64,000 nucleotides of DNA, taken from Nostoc linckia z4. Its GTDB lineage: Bacteria; Cyanobacteriota; Cyanobacteriia; Cyanobacteriales; Nostocaceae. This document shows positions 46,095 through 54,878 of this stretch, piece by piece. Position 1 is the stretch's first letter. Each line of letters begins with the position of its first letter. The notes beneath the pieces were generated by a model that made no database searches, had not been told where the DNA came from, and saw nothing but the letters and a program-made list of their open reading frames with translations. The stretch is from positions 1-64,000 of the forward strand of contig NZ_LAHA01000028.1 in assembly GCF_002608075.1 (NCBI RefSeq). Direction: 5' to 3'. The translations under genes were made by a program, and so were the position numbers.

Positions 46095-48686
46095 GTGGAT
46101 GAAATTGTTGTACAGTCTGCCTATACACCGGATTGCCAGCAAGGGGTTATTAACCTGCTCTCCAAAATTGCTGTTAATCTCCCAGGCATAATTTTCCAAG
46201 TTCTGCAACGGCAGGATAATTCTGTTTGTGTACTGTATATAAGTTCTGGTTGTAAAAATTTGTATGAAATAGAACCAGAAGTTATACAAGCAGACTTTCG
46301 CCTGTTGTGCAAACTCATTCATCCACTGGATATAAAAGCTTTTGCAGAATCCATAACTGCTTGTAGCACCATTGTTAGTCCTTGGCATTGGCAAGGTCGC
46401 ATCATCACACCCAGTGGTAAACTCAAGTGGATTCAAGGTAGTTCTATCCCAGAACGGCAAGCTAACGGCGATTTGCTTTGGAATGGTCTAGTGATGGATA
46501 TCACAGAGCAAAAACAAGTCCAAGAAAAATTGCAAGAAAGTGAAGCCCGCTATAAAGCAATTTTATCTGCTATTCCCGATTTGATGTTTCGCATTAGCCG
46601 CGACGGCGAATATCTCGATTTGAAAAGTGAGGGAGAAAATGTCACACTCCATCGCGAAGCAATAGTGGGAAAGAATTTGCAGGAATTATTGCCAAGTGAT
46701 GTTGCTACCATTAGCCAAGAAGCCATCGCCAAAACTTTAGATACTGGAAGTTTACAAACTTGCGAATATCAGCTAGCAACACCTTTGGGAATCAGAGATT
46801 ATGAAGCGCGGTTGGTGGTTAGTGGCGAAGATGAAATACTAGCAATCGTTCGAGACATCACAGAACGCAAACAAGCAGAAATCACTTTGCAAAATTTAGC
46901 CCAAAAATTTGCTAAAGCTTTTAGTTGTAGTCCGGATTCAATTACCATTAGTACCCTTAAAGAAGGACGTTTCATAGAAGTTAACGACACTTTTGTCAAA
47001 CTTTCAGGTTATGAGCGACATGAAGCCATTGGTAAAACTTCCTTTGATTTAAATCTTTGGGTAAATACAGGCGATCGCCTGAAATTAATACAGGAATTAC
47101 AAGCTACAGGAGTAATCCGCAATTTAGAAATAGAATTTAAGCAAAAATGTGGAAAAATAATTACAACCTTGCTGTCAGCTGAAGTCATTGATTTAGATGG
47201 TATTCCTTGCCTACTAGCAGTTCATCATGATATTACAGAACGCAAGCAAGTAGAAGCTAAATTACACCTGGCAGCCCAACGCGATCGCTTGTTAGCAGAA
47301 ACCTTAGTGCGGATTAGGTCTTCACTGAACTTAGAGGAAATTCTGCAAACCACAGTTAATGAAGTCAGACAATTTCTGCAAGCAGACCGGGTTTTTATTG
47401 GTCTATATAATACTAATTCAGGAATCAAAACTCTTGCCGAATCAGTAGATACCAAATATCCATCAGTTTATGGTTGGTCTACTAACGATCAAGATTATAT
47501 ACAAGAATTAAGAAACTTTTTAAAAGATAATGTGGTGCGTGTTGTGGAAGATATGACGCAAATGCCGCAATCTTCTAAAGTCAGAGTACACTGTCACAAA
47601 TTTCAAACAAAAGCTAGTTTAGCTGTGCCCATCATGCTCAATGAAGAATTATATGGTGCGTTAATTGCTAACCAATGCTCAGCACCGCGTCATTGGCAGC
47701 CAATAGAAATTGATTTGTTGCAACAAATGTCAGAACAAGTAGCCATCGCCATTCACCAAAGCCGAATTTACCAAGAGCTAGCAGAACTCAACATTAATTT
47801 AGAAAACCAAGTACGAGAACGTACAGCACAATTGCAGCAAAAAATCCAAGAAGTTGAAGAATTACATCGCGTTAAAGATGTAGTTTTACACACAGTTGCT
47901 CATGATTTACAAACTTCTGTGATGGGTAACTTAATGGTGTTAAAAAATTTGTTAAATCAGGGAGTGGAGAGCAAAGGAGCAGAGGAGCAGGAGGGCAGAG
48001 GAGAAATGGAAGCAAGTTTTTCCCCTCCACTTCCCATGAGATATCTATCTCTTTCCCATACCCCATCCCCAATGCCCCATGCCCAATCCCTAATTCCCGT
48101 ATCTCGTTCAATAATCGAGCGAATGATTCAAGGTAACGATCGCCAACTGACGATGATTAATTCCTTGTTAGAAATTAATTCTTGTGAAAAAGAGGGTCTG
48201 GAAATTAAACCAGAAGTTGTAAAATTTAGCACCTTACTGCAAGGAATCTTCGCTCAGCTGGAACCTATACTGATACAAAACCAAGCAACTTTCAAAAACT
48301 TGGTTCGCGCAGACTTACCATCAGTCATGGCAGATGCAACGCGCTTGCACAAAGTTGTGGCGCATTTAGTGACACATAGCTTGCGAAATAATCCACCAGG
48401 ATTAAAATTGACCGTAAGTGCTACCGTTGAAGCTGGAATGATTCGCACTCAGATTCAAGATAACGGTGTAGGAATGAGTAAATTAGAGTGCGATCGCCTT
48501 TTCGATTTACATGTCCGCGATCCCCAAGATTGTTGTTCCACAAGCATTGGGTTAAAAATGTATCTTTGTCGGCAAGTTATGAAAGCACATGGCGGCGAAA
48601 TTGGTGTAATTAATAACCGCAAGCGTGGGTTAACTTTTTGGTTTACATTACCTTTAGCAACTCCATCCGCAAGAAACCGCCCATAA
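46095..48686 (+). CDS. PAS-PAS-PAS-GAF histidine kinase with in-frame repeat insert
   Basis: 863 residues, no membrane helix. PAS 1 (about 35-145), PAS 2 (about 147-255: ILSAIPDLMFRISRDGEYLDL), PAS 3 (about 265-390: SPDSITISTLKEGRFIEVNDTFVKLSGYER), GAF (about 400-570) and a short coiled coil lead to the dimerisation domain with HTVAHDLQTSVMGNLMVLKNLLNQ (His near 602). About 44 residues of low-complexity sequence (from GVESKG to HAQSL) follow before IPVSRSIIERMIQ. The ATPase part has DNGVGM, but the N box reads VTHSLRNNPPG instead of VNALKHNPPG and the G2 region is SIGLKMYLCRQ, so catalysis may be impaired. GTG start 46095 with aaaggg upstream. Confidence 0.85.
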   Translation: MDEIVVQSAYTPDCQQGVINLLSKIAVNLPGIIFQVLQRQDNSVCVLYISSGCKNLYEIEPEVIQADFRLLCKLIHPLDIKAFAESITACSTIVSPWHWQGRIITPSGKLKWIQGSSIPERQANGDLLWNGLVMDITEQKQVQEKLQESEARYKAILSAIPDLMFRISRDGEYLDLKSEGENVTLHREAIVGKNLQELLPSDVATISQEAIAKTLDTGSLQTCEYQLATPLGIRDYEARLVVSGEDEILAIVRDITERKQAEITLQNLAQKFAKAFSCSPDSITISTLKEGRFIEVNDTFVKLSGYERHEAIGKTSFDLNLWVNTGDRLKLIQELQATGVIRNLEIEFKQKCGKIITTLLSAEVIDLDGIPCLLAVHHDITERKQVEAKLHLAAQRDRLLAETLVRIRSSLNLEEILQTTVNEVRQFLQADRVFIGLYNTNSGIKTLAESVDTKYPSVYGWSTNDQDYIQELRNFLKDNVVRVVEDMTQMPQSSKVRVHCHKFQTKASLAVPIMLNEELYGALIANQCSAPRHWQPIEIDLLQQMSEQVAIAIHQSRIYQELAELNINLENQVRERTAQLQQKIQEVEELHRVKDVVLHTVAHDLQTSVMGNLMVLKNLLNQGVESKGAEEQEGRGEMEASFSPPLPMRYLSLSHTPSPMPHAQSLIPVSRSIIERMIQGNDRQLTMINSLLEINSCEKEGLEIKPEVVKFSTLLQGIFAQLEPILIQNQATFKNLVRADLPSVMADATRLHKVVAHLVTHSLRNNPPGLKLTVSATVEAGMIRTQIQDNGVGMSKLECDRLFDLHVRDPQDCCSTSIGLKMYLCRQVMKAHGGEIGVINNRKRGLTFWFTLPLATPSARNRP
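47964..48095 (+). repeat. Intergenic-type repeat tract inside the first kinase gene
   Basis: A gag/cag-rich purine tract (gcaaaggagcagaggagcaggag) followed by a pyrimidine tract with cataccccatcccc and atgccccatgcccaatccc, the same units as in gaps at 42880 and 56830. It stays in frame and adds about 44 codons. Confidence 0.65.
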
Positions 48687-48761
48687 ATTACTGAAAAATG
48701 GGGCAGTAAATACTAGCTAATTATATGCTAAGTATTACTAAAGACTGCTAAGCAATGCCAC

Positions 48762-50639
48762 ATGGCTACCCCATTTACAAAAGTGCAAAGCTGGTGGAGA
48801 AAAACCTTTTCTACACCAAAAACAGATGAAATCCATATCCTTTACAAAGCTTGGCGCAACAAATTTTTGTGGCAGAGACTCCGTTTGTGGTTGTGGCTGG
48901 CACTGATTTGTCTGTTATCTTTTATTTTGCGAGATATCTATGGCTTGTTTTTCCCTTTCCAAGAGTTGAAAAAGCTGCCAGAATCAATTCAACCAACAAG
49001 CTTTGTAATTAATTTTGCAATGCTTCTAAATATACTTGTGTGTTTTGCTCTACATAAAACTCCACTCGGCCGCCATCGCCCAAATTTGTTATTTTTGGGT
49101 TCTTCTTGGTCAATTAGTTTAGCATCACAATTGTTTGCAACCCTCAGAGGTTTTGCACTACCAGATAGTATCGGTTGGTCGTTGCTATTCTTGAGTCAAG
49201 CTATATTAATGCCAGTGTGCTGGACTCTTCACTTGTTGTGTCAAGCAGCTGTGCTGATTTACTATTTTGGTGTAAACGCCATACTTGGATTAAAAACACC
49301 AATTCCAGACCACCCAGAAATATATAATGTAACGTTTATTTTATATATTTTTTGGTTTTGTACCATTTGTGATATTGGCGTTTATCTCTACGATCGCTTG
49401 CAACGTTCTGAGTTTTTCGCCCGTCAAGAACTGGAATCTGCTTATCAAAAACTCCAAGTTGCAGAAGCTAAATATCGTAGCATTTTTGAAAATGCCATTG
49501 AAGGTATCTTTCAAAGCACTCCCGATGGCCGTTACATCACTGCAAACCCAGCTTTAGCACGTATTTATGGCTACTCATTACCAGAAGAAGTCACAGCTAA
49601 TTTCACAGATATCGAACATCAATTGTATGTCGATCCAAACCGCCGAGCAGAATTTGTGCGGTTAATGGAAAAATATGGCAGAGTTTCCGAGTTCGAGTCC
49701 CAAATTTATCGGCGAGATGGCAGTATTGTCTGGATTTCTGAAAAAGCCTATGCAGTCCGTGACGAACAAGGAAAATTGTTATACTACGAAGGCTTAATAG
49801 AAGACATTACCCAACGCAAACAAACTGAAGAAGAACTCAGAGTATTTTTTCATGCAGTTTCCCACGACTTACGCAACCCAGTGCTGGGTACTTTAATGGT
49901 ACTGAAGAATTTGTTAAATCAAAGAGTGGGGAGTGGAGAGTGGGGAGTGGGGGACGCGGACACGGAGAAGTCTTTGTCCACCTCAGAGCATCTTCCCATC
50001 TTTGCATCTTCTTCTTTCCCCGCGTCTCCCACTCCCCCTGTCCCCGCGTCTTCTTCAATCCCCGTACCACGCAGGGTTTTAGAGCGAATGATTCAAAGTA
50101 GCGATCGCCAACTTAACTTAATTAATTCTTTGATGGAAGCTCATGTCAGTGAATTACAAGGTATTATTTTACAACGTGAATCGGTAAAATTATTGTCAGT
50201 CGTTGAAGCGGCGATCGCAGATTTAGAACCATTGCTATTACAAAACCAAGCTAATCTGACAAATTTGGTAACCGCAGATTTGCCATTAGTGAACGCCGAT
50301 CCCACTCAATTATGGCGAGTGTTTTCTAATTTAATTGTCAATGCCCTCAAACACAATCCACCTGGATTGGTTTTGACAATTAACGCTACTCCTGTTCATG
50401 ACAAAATTTATTGTACTGTTAGCGATAACGGAGTGGGTATTAGTCAACAACAAACCCATCGGCTTTTTGAACTTTACTTTCGCGGCAGTAACATCCGCAA
50501 TTCCGTAGGTTTGGGATTAGGATTATATCTATGCAAACAAATCATCAATGCTCATGGCGGCGAAATTGGTATTGATACCACTTCTGAAACAGGTGCGAGT
50601 TTCTGGTTTACATTACCCATTATTTCTAATCGTCATTAG
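48762..50639 (+). CDS. Membrane-bound PAS histidine kinase with in-frame repeat insert
   Basis: 625 residues. Five to six hydrophobic helices span about 42-205 (LWLWLALICLLSFIL, FLGSSWSISLASQLF). A PAS domain (about 235-360: YRSIFENAIEGIFQSTPDGRYITANPALARIYGYS) precedes HAVSHDLRNPVLGTLMVLKNLLNQ (phospho-acceptor His near 367). An insert of about 45 residues (VGSGEWGVG to VPASSS) follows, then IPVPRRVLERMIQSSDRQLNLINSLMEAH. The ATPase has N box NLIVNALKHNPPG, DNGVGIS and SVGLGLGLYLCKQ, all intact. The C-terminal half is clearly paralogous to the upstream kinase, 75 bp away. No response regulator is adjacent. Confidence 0.88.
   Translation: MATPFTKVQSWWRKTFSTPKTDEIHILYKAWRNKFLWQRLRLWLWLALICLLSFILRDIYGLFFPFQELKKLPESIQPTSFVINFAMLLNILVCFALHKTPLGRHRPNLLFLGSSWSISLASQLFATLRGFALPDSIGWSLLFLSQAILMPVCWTLHLLCQAAVLIYYFGVNAILGLKTPIPDHPEIYNVTFILYIFWFCTICDIGVYLYDRLQRSEFFARQELESAYQKLQVAEAKYRSIFENAIEGIFQSTPDGRYITANPALARIYGYSLPEEVTANFTDIEHQLYVDPNRRAEFVRLMEKYGRVSEFESQIYRRDGSIVWISEKAYAVRDEQGKLLYYEGLIEDITQRKQTEEELRVFFHAVSHDLRNPVLGTLMVLKNLLNQRVGSGEWGVGDADTEKSLSTSEHLPIFASSSFPASPTPPVPASSSIPVPRRVLERMIQSSDRQLNLINSLMEAHVSELQGIILQRESVKLLSVVEAAIADLEPLLLQNQANLTNLVTADLPLVNADPTQLWRVFSNLIVNALKHNPPGLVLTINATPVHDKIYCTVSDNGVGISQQQTHRLFELYFRGSNIRNSVGLGLGLYLCKQIINAHGGEIGIDTTSETGASFWFTLPIISNRH
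49922..50062 (+). repeat. Hairpin-forming repeat tract inside the second kinase gene
   Basis: gtggggagtgggggacgcgg (about 49941-49960) is nearly the reverse complement of ccgcgtctcccactccccc (about 50020-50038). The tract remains in frame and lies at the same place of the protein as the insert of the upstream kinase. Confidence 0.65.
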
Positions 50640-50676
50640 TCATTGTTCATTAGTCATTGGTCAAAGGAAAAATTTT

Positions 50677-51132
50677 ATGGTGAGAGGATTGAGAGTTAGT
50701 GTGCTGCTGTTGGCAGTATTGGGAAATTTAGCATGGTCATTTAGTGCTAAAGCAGGTTATAACGGCAAACTCACCGTGGAAATTGATGGACTTAAGAATA
50801 AAGAAGGAGAAGTTTGTGCGAGTATATATAATAGCAGCCAAGGATTTCCTAACCAACGCGATCGCGTTTTACAAAAACAGTGTATTGCAATTACTGATAC
50901 TCCCCTGCTGATGACTTTTGAAAACTTAAAAGCAGGTAATTATGCCGTTGCTGTAATCCACGATCGAAATAGCGATCGCACTCTCAATCGTAACAGTCTT
51001 GGTATCCCCATCGAAGGCTTTGGATTTTCCAGAAACCCAGAAATTAAAACCAGTGCGCCTAAATTTAGCGAAGCAGTATTTTTGGTAGCAGGGCCGAATA
51101 CTAATATTCAAGTTCAGTTGAAATATCTTTAG
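50677..51132 (+). CDS. DUF2141 domain exported protein
   Basis: 151 residues. Signal peptide MVRGLRVSVLLLAVLGNLAWSFSAKAG, then the DUF2141 pattern: LTVEIDGLKNKEGEVCASIYNSSQGFPNQ, FENLKAGNYAVAVIHDRNSDRTLNRNSLGIPIEGFGFS. Small periplasmic beta-sandwich of unknown role. ATG 50677 has aagga 8 nt upstream. It follows the second kinase after 37 bp, in which a short cattagtcattg repeat occurs; co-transcription is possible. Confidence 0.9.
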   Translation: MVRGLRVSVLLLAVLGNLAWSFSAKAGYNGKLTVEIDGLKNKEGEVCASIYNSSQGFPNQRDRVLQKQCIAITDTPLLMTFENLKAGNYAVAVIHDRNSDRTLNRNSLGIPIEGFGFSRNPEIKTSAPKFSEAVFLVAGPNTNIQVQLKYL

Positions 51133-51189
51133 AAGAATGGGGAGATGGGAGAGAGGCAGGGGAAAATAATAACTGCCCAGTCACCAGTC

Positions 51190-51339
51190 ATATTATGTCC
51201 GCATAATTAGTTATGATTCCCACCGCCATTGCACCCCACCCCTTAATCCCCTCCCCTTACCAAGGGGAGGGGAGACAAAGCGTAGCTTTGGCTCTTTGGG
51301 GTTTTTCGGGTTTAATAAGTAATCAGACGGACATAATAT
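51190..51339. mobile_element. 150-bp MITE-like element with 12-bp inverted ends and 8-bp flanking repeats
   Basis: atattatgtccg (51190-51201) is inverted exactly at 51328-51339 (cggacataatat). caccagtc stands directly outside both ends (51182-51189 and 51340-51347), like a target-site duplication, although it is part of a local STRR. The core has a perfect 12-bp stem tcccctcccctt/aaggggagggga (51247-51273). No coding capacity. Confidence 0.65.
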
Positions 51340-51406
51340 CACCAGTCAACAGTCAACATGCCCCATACTCCATTTTTTAATGACTAATTCTAAATTCTGC
51401 TGTAAT

Positions 51407-52549
51407 TTAATCTTCTGATATATTCTTTTGTTCGGGCAAGGCACGTATTCTATTCATCTGACTTAACGCGTATCGTGCTGTTGCTTGCACTTCTGCATCC
51501 GGGTCTTCTAGTGCGTGGCACAATATCTGACTCATTTGGCTCATCATATCATAGACACGAGTCAAGTCACGGATTGCATTTTGCCGCACCTGTGGATTTT
51601 CATCTTGCATCGACATAGCCAAAGCACGGTTCATTGGTTTGAGGGTGCGGGCACCAATTTCAGCTAAAGCTGCCAAAATTAAACTGCTTTCTTGAGAATC
51701 AGCATCAATCATCAGGTCAACCATTGGCTGAATTGCCCTAGAATCACCCTGTTGACCTAAATTCCAAATCGCCTTGTGCCGCTTAGTTGGGTCGGGATTG
51801 CGTAAGTCTTGAATTAATTCGTCAACGATATTAAGTTTAGCAAGACGGGAAGTTTTTTCTGGTAGCAATAATTGTGTAGTCTGTGGTAGCTTCGTTATTT
51901 GGGAACTAGTTACGTTTTCCGAGGAAACTGCTGTCACGGGATCTTGTTTGACTTGACTCAAACTTTTAGTATTTGATATTTCCGACTTTTGTACTCGTTT
52001 GACTTGACGAAACCACCTCATCAGAAAAATAAATGCCCCAAAACTTCCGAAAACACCAACAGCAAGTATTAACCACCAAATCAAATCCCTTTCTTTTTCC
52101 GTTGGTTGGGGTTTTGCAGTGGGCTTGGGAATTGCAGCAGTAGAATTAACAATTGGAGATTTCAAAACGGGAGAACGAGACAACTGGCTTTTAGCTGCTA
52201 AAGCTGCTTGCAGTCTTATCCTTGTTTCCAAACCAAAGATACCATCTACTTTTAAGCCCTTAACTTTTTGGAATTTAGCCACACCGATTTCGGTGGTAAC
52301 GCTATACTTTCCATTTACTGCATCACTGTAGTATCCTAATTTTTTTAATTGGATTTGTAGTCTCTGTACATCCGACCCTTGGCTACCAGGTCTTAAAACA
52401 GCTGGAGTAGCAGCAACCCTCGAATTAGCTTGTGCAAATTCTAAAACCTGAGGTACTGAGTTAGATGTAGCTGCGCTTGGGGTATTTATATAAAAACCCA
52501 GGCAAGAAAAGTAAGTAAATACCAGGATTGAGGAACGGCATAGCCTCAT
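51407..52549 (-). CDS. Peptidoglycan-binding domain and HEAT-repeat membrane protein
   Basis: 380 residues. Signal-like start (MRLCRSSILVFTYFSCLGFYI), then a PG_binding_1 domain (about 52-115: LRPGSQGSDVQRLQIQLKKLGYYSDAVNGKYSVTTEIGVAKFQ). A proline-rich linker, a membrane helix (about 155-178: LIWWLILAVGVFGSFGAFIFLMRWF) and a cytosolic part with HEAT-like repeats (about 245-365: LRNPDPTKRHKAIWNLGQQGDSRAIQPMVDLM, LEDPDAEVQATARYALSQM). It joins the cell wall to a cytosolic protein-binding scaffold. No catalytic motif. ATG 52549. Confidence 0.85.
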   Translation of the reverse strand: MRLCRSSILVFTYFSCLGFYINTPSAATSNSVPQVLEFAQANSRVAATPAVLRPGSQGSDVQRLQIQLKKLGYYSDAVNGKYSVTTEIGVAKFQKVKGLKVDGIFGLETRIRLQAALAAKSQLSRSPVLKSPIVNSTAAIPKPTAKPQPTEKERDLIWWLILAVGVFGSFGAFIFLMRWFRQVKRVQKSEISNTKSLSQVKQDPVTAVSSENVTSSQITKLPQTTQLLLPEKTSRLAKLNIVDELIQDLRNPDPTKRHKAIWNLGQQGDSRAIQPMVDLMIDADSQESSLILAALAEIGARTLKPMNRALAMSMQDENPQVRQNAIRDLTRVYDMMSQMSQILCHALEDPDAEVQATARYALSQMNRIRALPEQKNISED

Positions 52550-52759
52550 ATTGCAAGTTTCAGCCTAAACGTGCTTTTGAAGTCATCGATAATACAATAA
52601 CTTTTGAACGCCCAAATGTTAAGTATTGTTTGTTATTTGTTATGGGGTATTGGAAGTGTTGATAGTTGACTGGTGACTGTTGACTGGTGACTGGGGAGTT
52701 ATTATTCTCCCATGCCCCCTGCCCCTGAAGCCTCTCCCTCTCCCTCATCTCCCTACTTT

Positions 52760-53797
52760 CTAGTCCCTACTTCCTACCGGATTCAACTTTTTAGTAGCTT
52801 CTAAAACTGATTGCTGTATGTTGGCTTGTTCGTCAGCATTAGCTGTGTTATTTTGCCCTGCTAAAGTATCGCGTTGGTTAATGAGGTAGATGCTAATTAG
52901 AGTGAGGAAAACACCAAGCCATTGTAATGGGCTGAGGACTTCTTGAAGGAAGAGGTTACCAAATAGTAAGGCAAAGATTGGTGTCAGAAAGGTGAGGGAA
53001 CTCAAACTGGTGAGACTACCACTAGAAGCAAAGTAAAAGAATAATCCGTAGGCGATCGCACTGCCGAATACGGTAGCATAACCCAAGGCTGCTAAATCAT
53101 ATAATCCTAAGTTCTGCCATTGTTGGGATTCTACGACTGATGAAACTCCCCACAGTGGCAATCCTCCCAAAATCATGTGCCAGCCTGTAGCGATTACTGG
53201 GTCAGCATGTCGGCAAACAAATCTAATCAATACTGTTCCTACTGCCATTGATAAGGCTGCTAGCAACATCAACCACTCGCCACTAGCGAACAAATTTTGC
53301 CAGTTACTAATGGTAACATTTGCACCTGAGTCCAGAAGGTGAAAAATCCACTCGTCTGGTAAGCCAATCAAACTAATACCCGTAACTCCCAAAGCTAACC
53401 CCAGCCATCCCCAAAAACCAATCCGTTCCTGAAACAACCACAACGATAGCAATGCCACAGCTAAGGGTTGGGAATCAATCATCACAGACCCTAACCCAGC
53501 AGTGGTTTTGACTAATCCCTCTGCTAAAAATCCTTGAAAAAGTGTTCCATCTATCAAGCCAAATAAGGCAATCCATAGCCACGCAGTCCAAGTTTTCGGC
53601 TGGGGTCTACCCATAAATGCTGCTGCTATCAAAATCAATACCCCAGCTGGCAATAGACGTACACCCGCCATGAATAAAGGTGTTGTGTGGGGTATCACTC
53701 CCTTCATTGCCACCATTGCTGTTCCCCATAGGAAAAAGGGGGCAATTAAAAAAACAGGAGCGAATGTAGGTCGGAATGCACTGAGTTTCAGTTGCAT
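52760..53797 (-). CDS. EamA/DMT-family transporter
   Basis: 345 residues with about ten membrane helices in two EamA halves. APVFLIAPFFLWGTAMVAMKGVIPHTTPLFMAGVRLLPAG and LTPIFALLFGNLFLQEVLSPLQWLGVFLTLISIYLI are typical. It exports metabolites such as amino acids; the substrate is unknown. ATG 53797 is chosen; a TTG 27 nt upstream (53824) would also fit the frame. Its C-terminus ends next to STRR-type repeats. Confidence 0.9.
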   Translation of the reverse strand: MQLKLSAFRPTFAPVFLIAPFFLWGTAMVAMKGVIPHTTPLFMAGVRLLPAGVLILIAAAFMGRPQPKTWTAWLWIALFGLIDGTLFQGFLAEGLVKTTAGLGSVMIDSQPLAVALLSLWLFQERIGFWGWLGLALGVTGISLIGLPDEWIFHLLDSGANVTISNWQNLFASGEWLMLLAALSMAVGTVLIRFVCRHADPVIATGWHMILGGLPLWGVSSVVESQQWQNLGLYDLAALGYATVFGSAIAYGLFFYFASSGSLTSLSSLTFLTPIFALLFGNLFLQEVLSPLQWLGVFLTLISIYLINQRDTLAGQNNTANADEQANIQQSVLEATKKLNPVGSRD

Positions 53798-54878
53798 GGG
53801 TTTGCAGGCGCGTTTGTTTAACAAGCGTAATAATTGCTTTACCCAATTCTACCGAATTATGTCGTTTTGTAAAGCAAAAATACTTATGGCAGGGAACGCA
53901 ATACGGTTCGGATAAGCAGTATAAACTTACCTTGTGGTCTGGGAAAAGGTGAGCCAGCGCGGTCTTGGGGGTTTCCCCCATGAGCGACTGGCGTTAGCGT
54001 CAGCGTTAGCGACGAAGGAGCGTCACCCCGAAGGGGTTAAGGGGCAAGGGGATTTGGATGTATTTGAAACCTTTCCCCGAACCCTATTGACAGGGAACGG
54101 GGAGATGGGGGAGAGGCAGACGGGCAGGGGAGAATAATAACTCCCCAGTCACCAGTCACCAGTCAACACTCAACCACTATTTGCTGTTGTTTATTTTTTC
54201 GAGTTACCCCCAGCCCTTTTGAATATTCCAAAATACAAAATTCTTGAATTCCAAAAAGGTTTCTTCTCCTACTCCCTACTTTCTATTTTCAACACAGTTG
54301 ATGGGTAAAAAATTTCACAACCCAGATAGAAAATCTTTCTTTCCCAGTCATTAGTCAACACTCAAGACTATATTTCAAGCCAGAGATGAAGTTTTATGTT
54401 TGATTGTTAGGTTTCCTTTCTTCACTAACCAATGCAACCTCAATAAGAGTTTAAAAACAATGGCTTTTGTAATTACTCTGACCAAGGTGAGCGCTAGTCA
54501 ATAACTGAGTTACGTCAGTTGTACTTTTTTAAATATGGAACAACTAATACTCTTAAATTTGAGTATTGTTAAGTGCAGAATATCAATAAATTTACATATA
54601 TATAAGAATGAGGACACCTCGGTTTCTCAAGCCCAGATATCCCCTTGCAACATAACCTAACAGTAACTAAACTGTTATCTACATTTTAGTAGCTAATTTT
54701 GTTTATTCAAATACATCTTAAGGAGATTTATATATTCTTTCTTAAGTAGGATGAAAATGTAATGGAATTATAAAGATAATGGTTGAATTGCAAATAATAT
54801 ATATTAACGCATAACATCACGCTTATACTGTACAAAGCAGATGCATAAACGCTGTGTAATGCACCTGCTTTGTACTTT
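53798..54878. other. Intergenic region with repeats, no recognised gene
   Basis: About 1.1 kb. It contains gcgttagcgtcagcgttagcgacg units (53991-54014), an accccgaaggggt palindrome (54025-54037), agtcaccagtcaacactcaac STRR units (54146-54172) and tttattttttcgagttaccc (54189-54208), as at 11586. The right 450 bp are AT-rich without repeats. Confidence 0.5.

Noticed and set aside
50548..50676. Longer N-terminus of the DUF2141 protein
   Set aside because: It overlaps the kinase gene; the signal peptide and ribosome site both fit ATG 50677.
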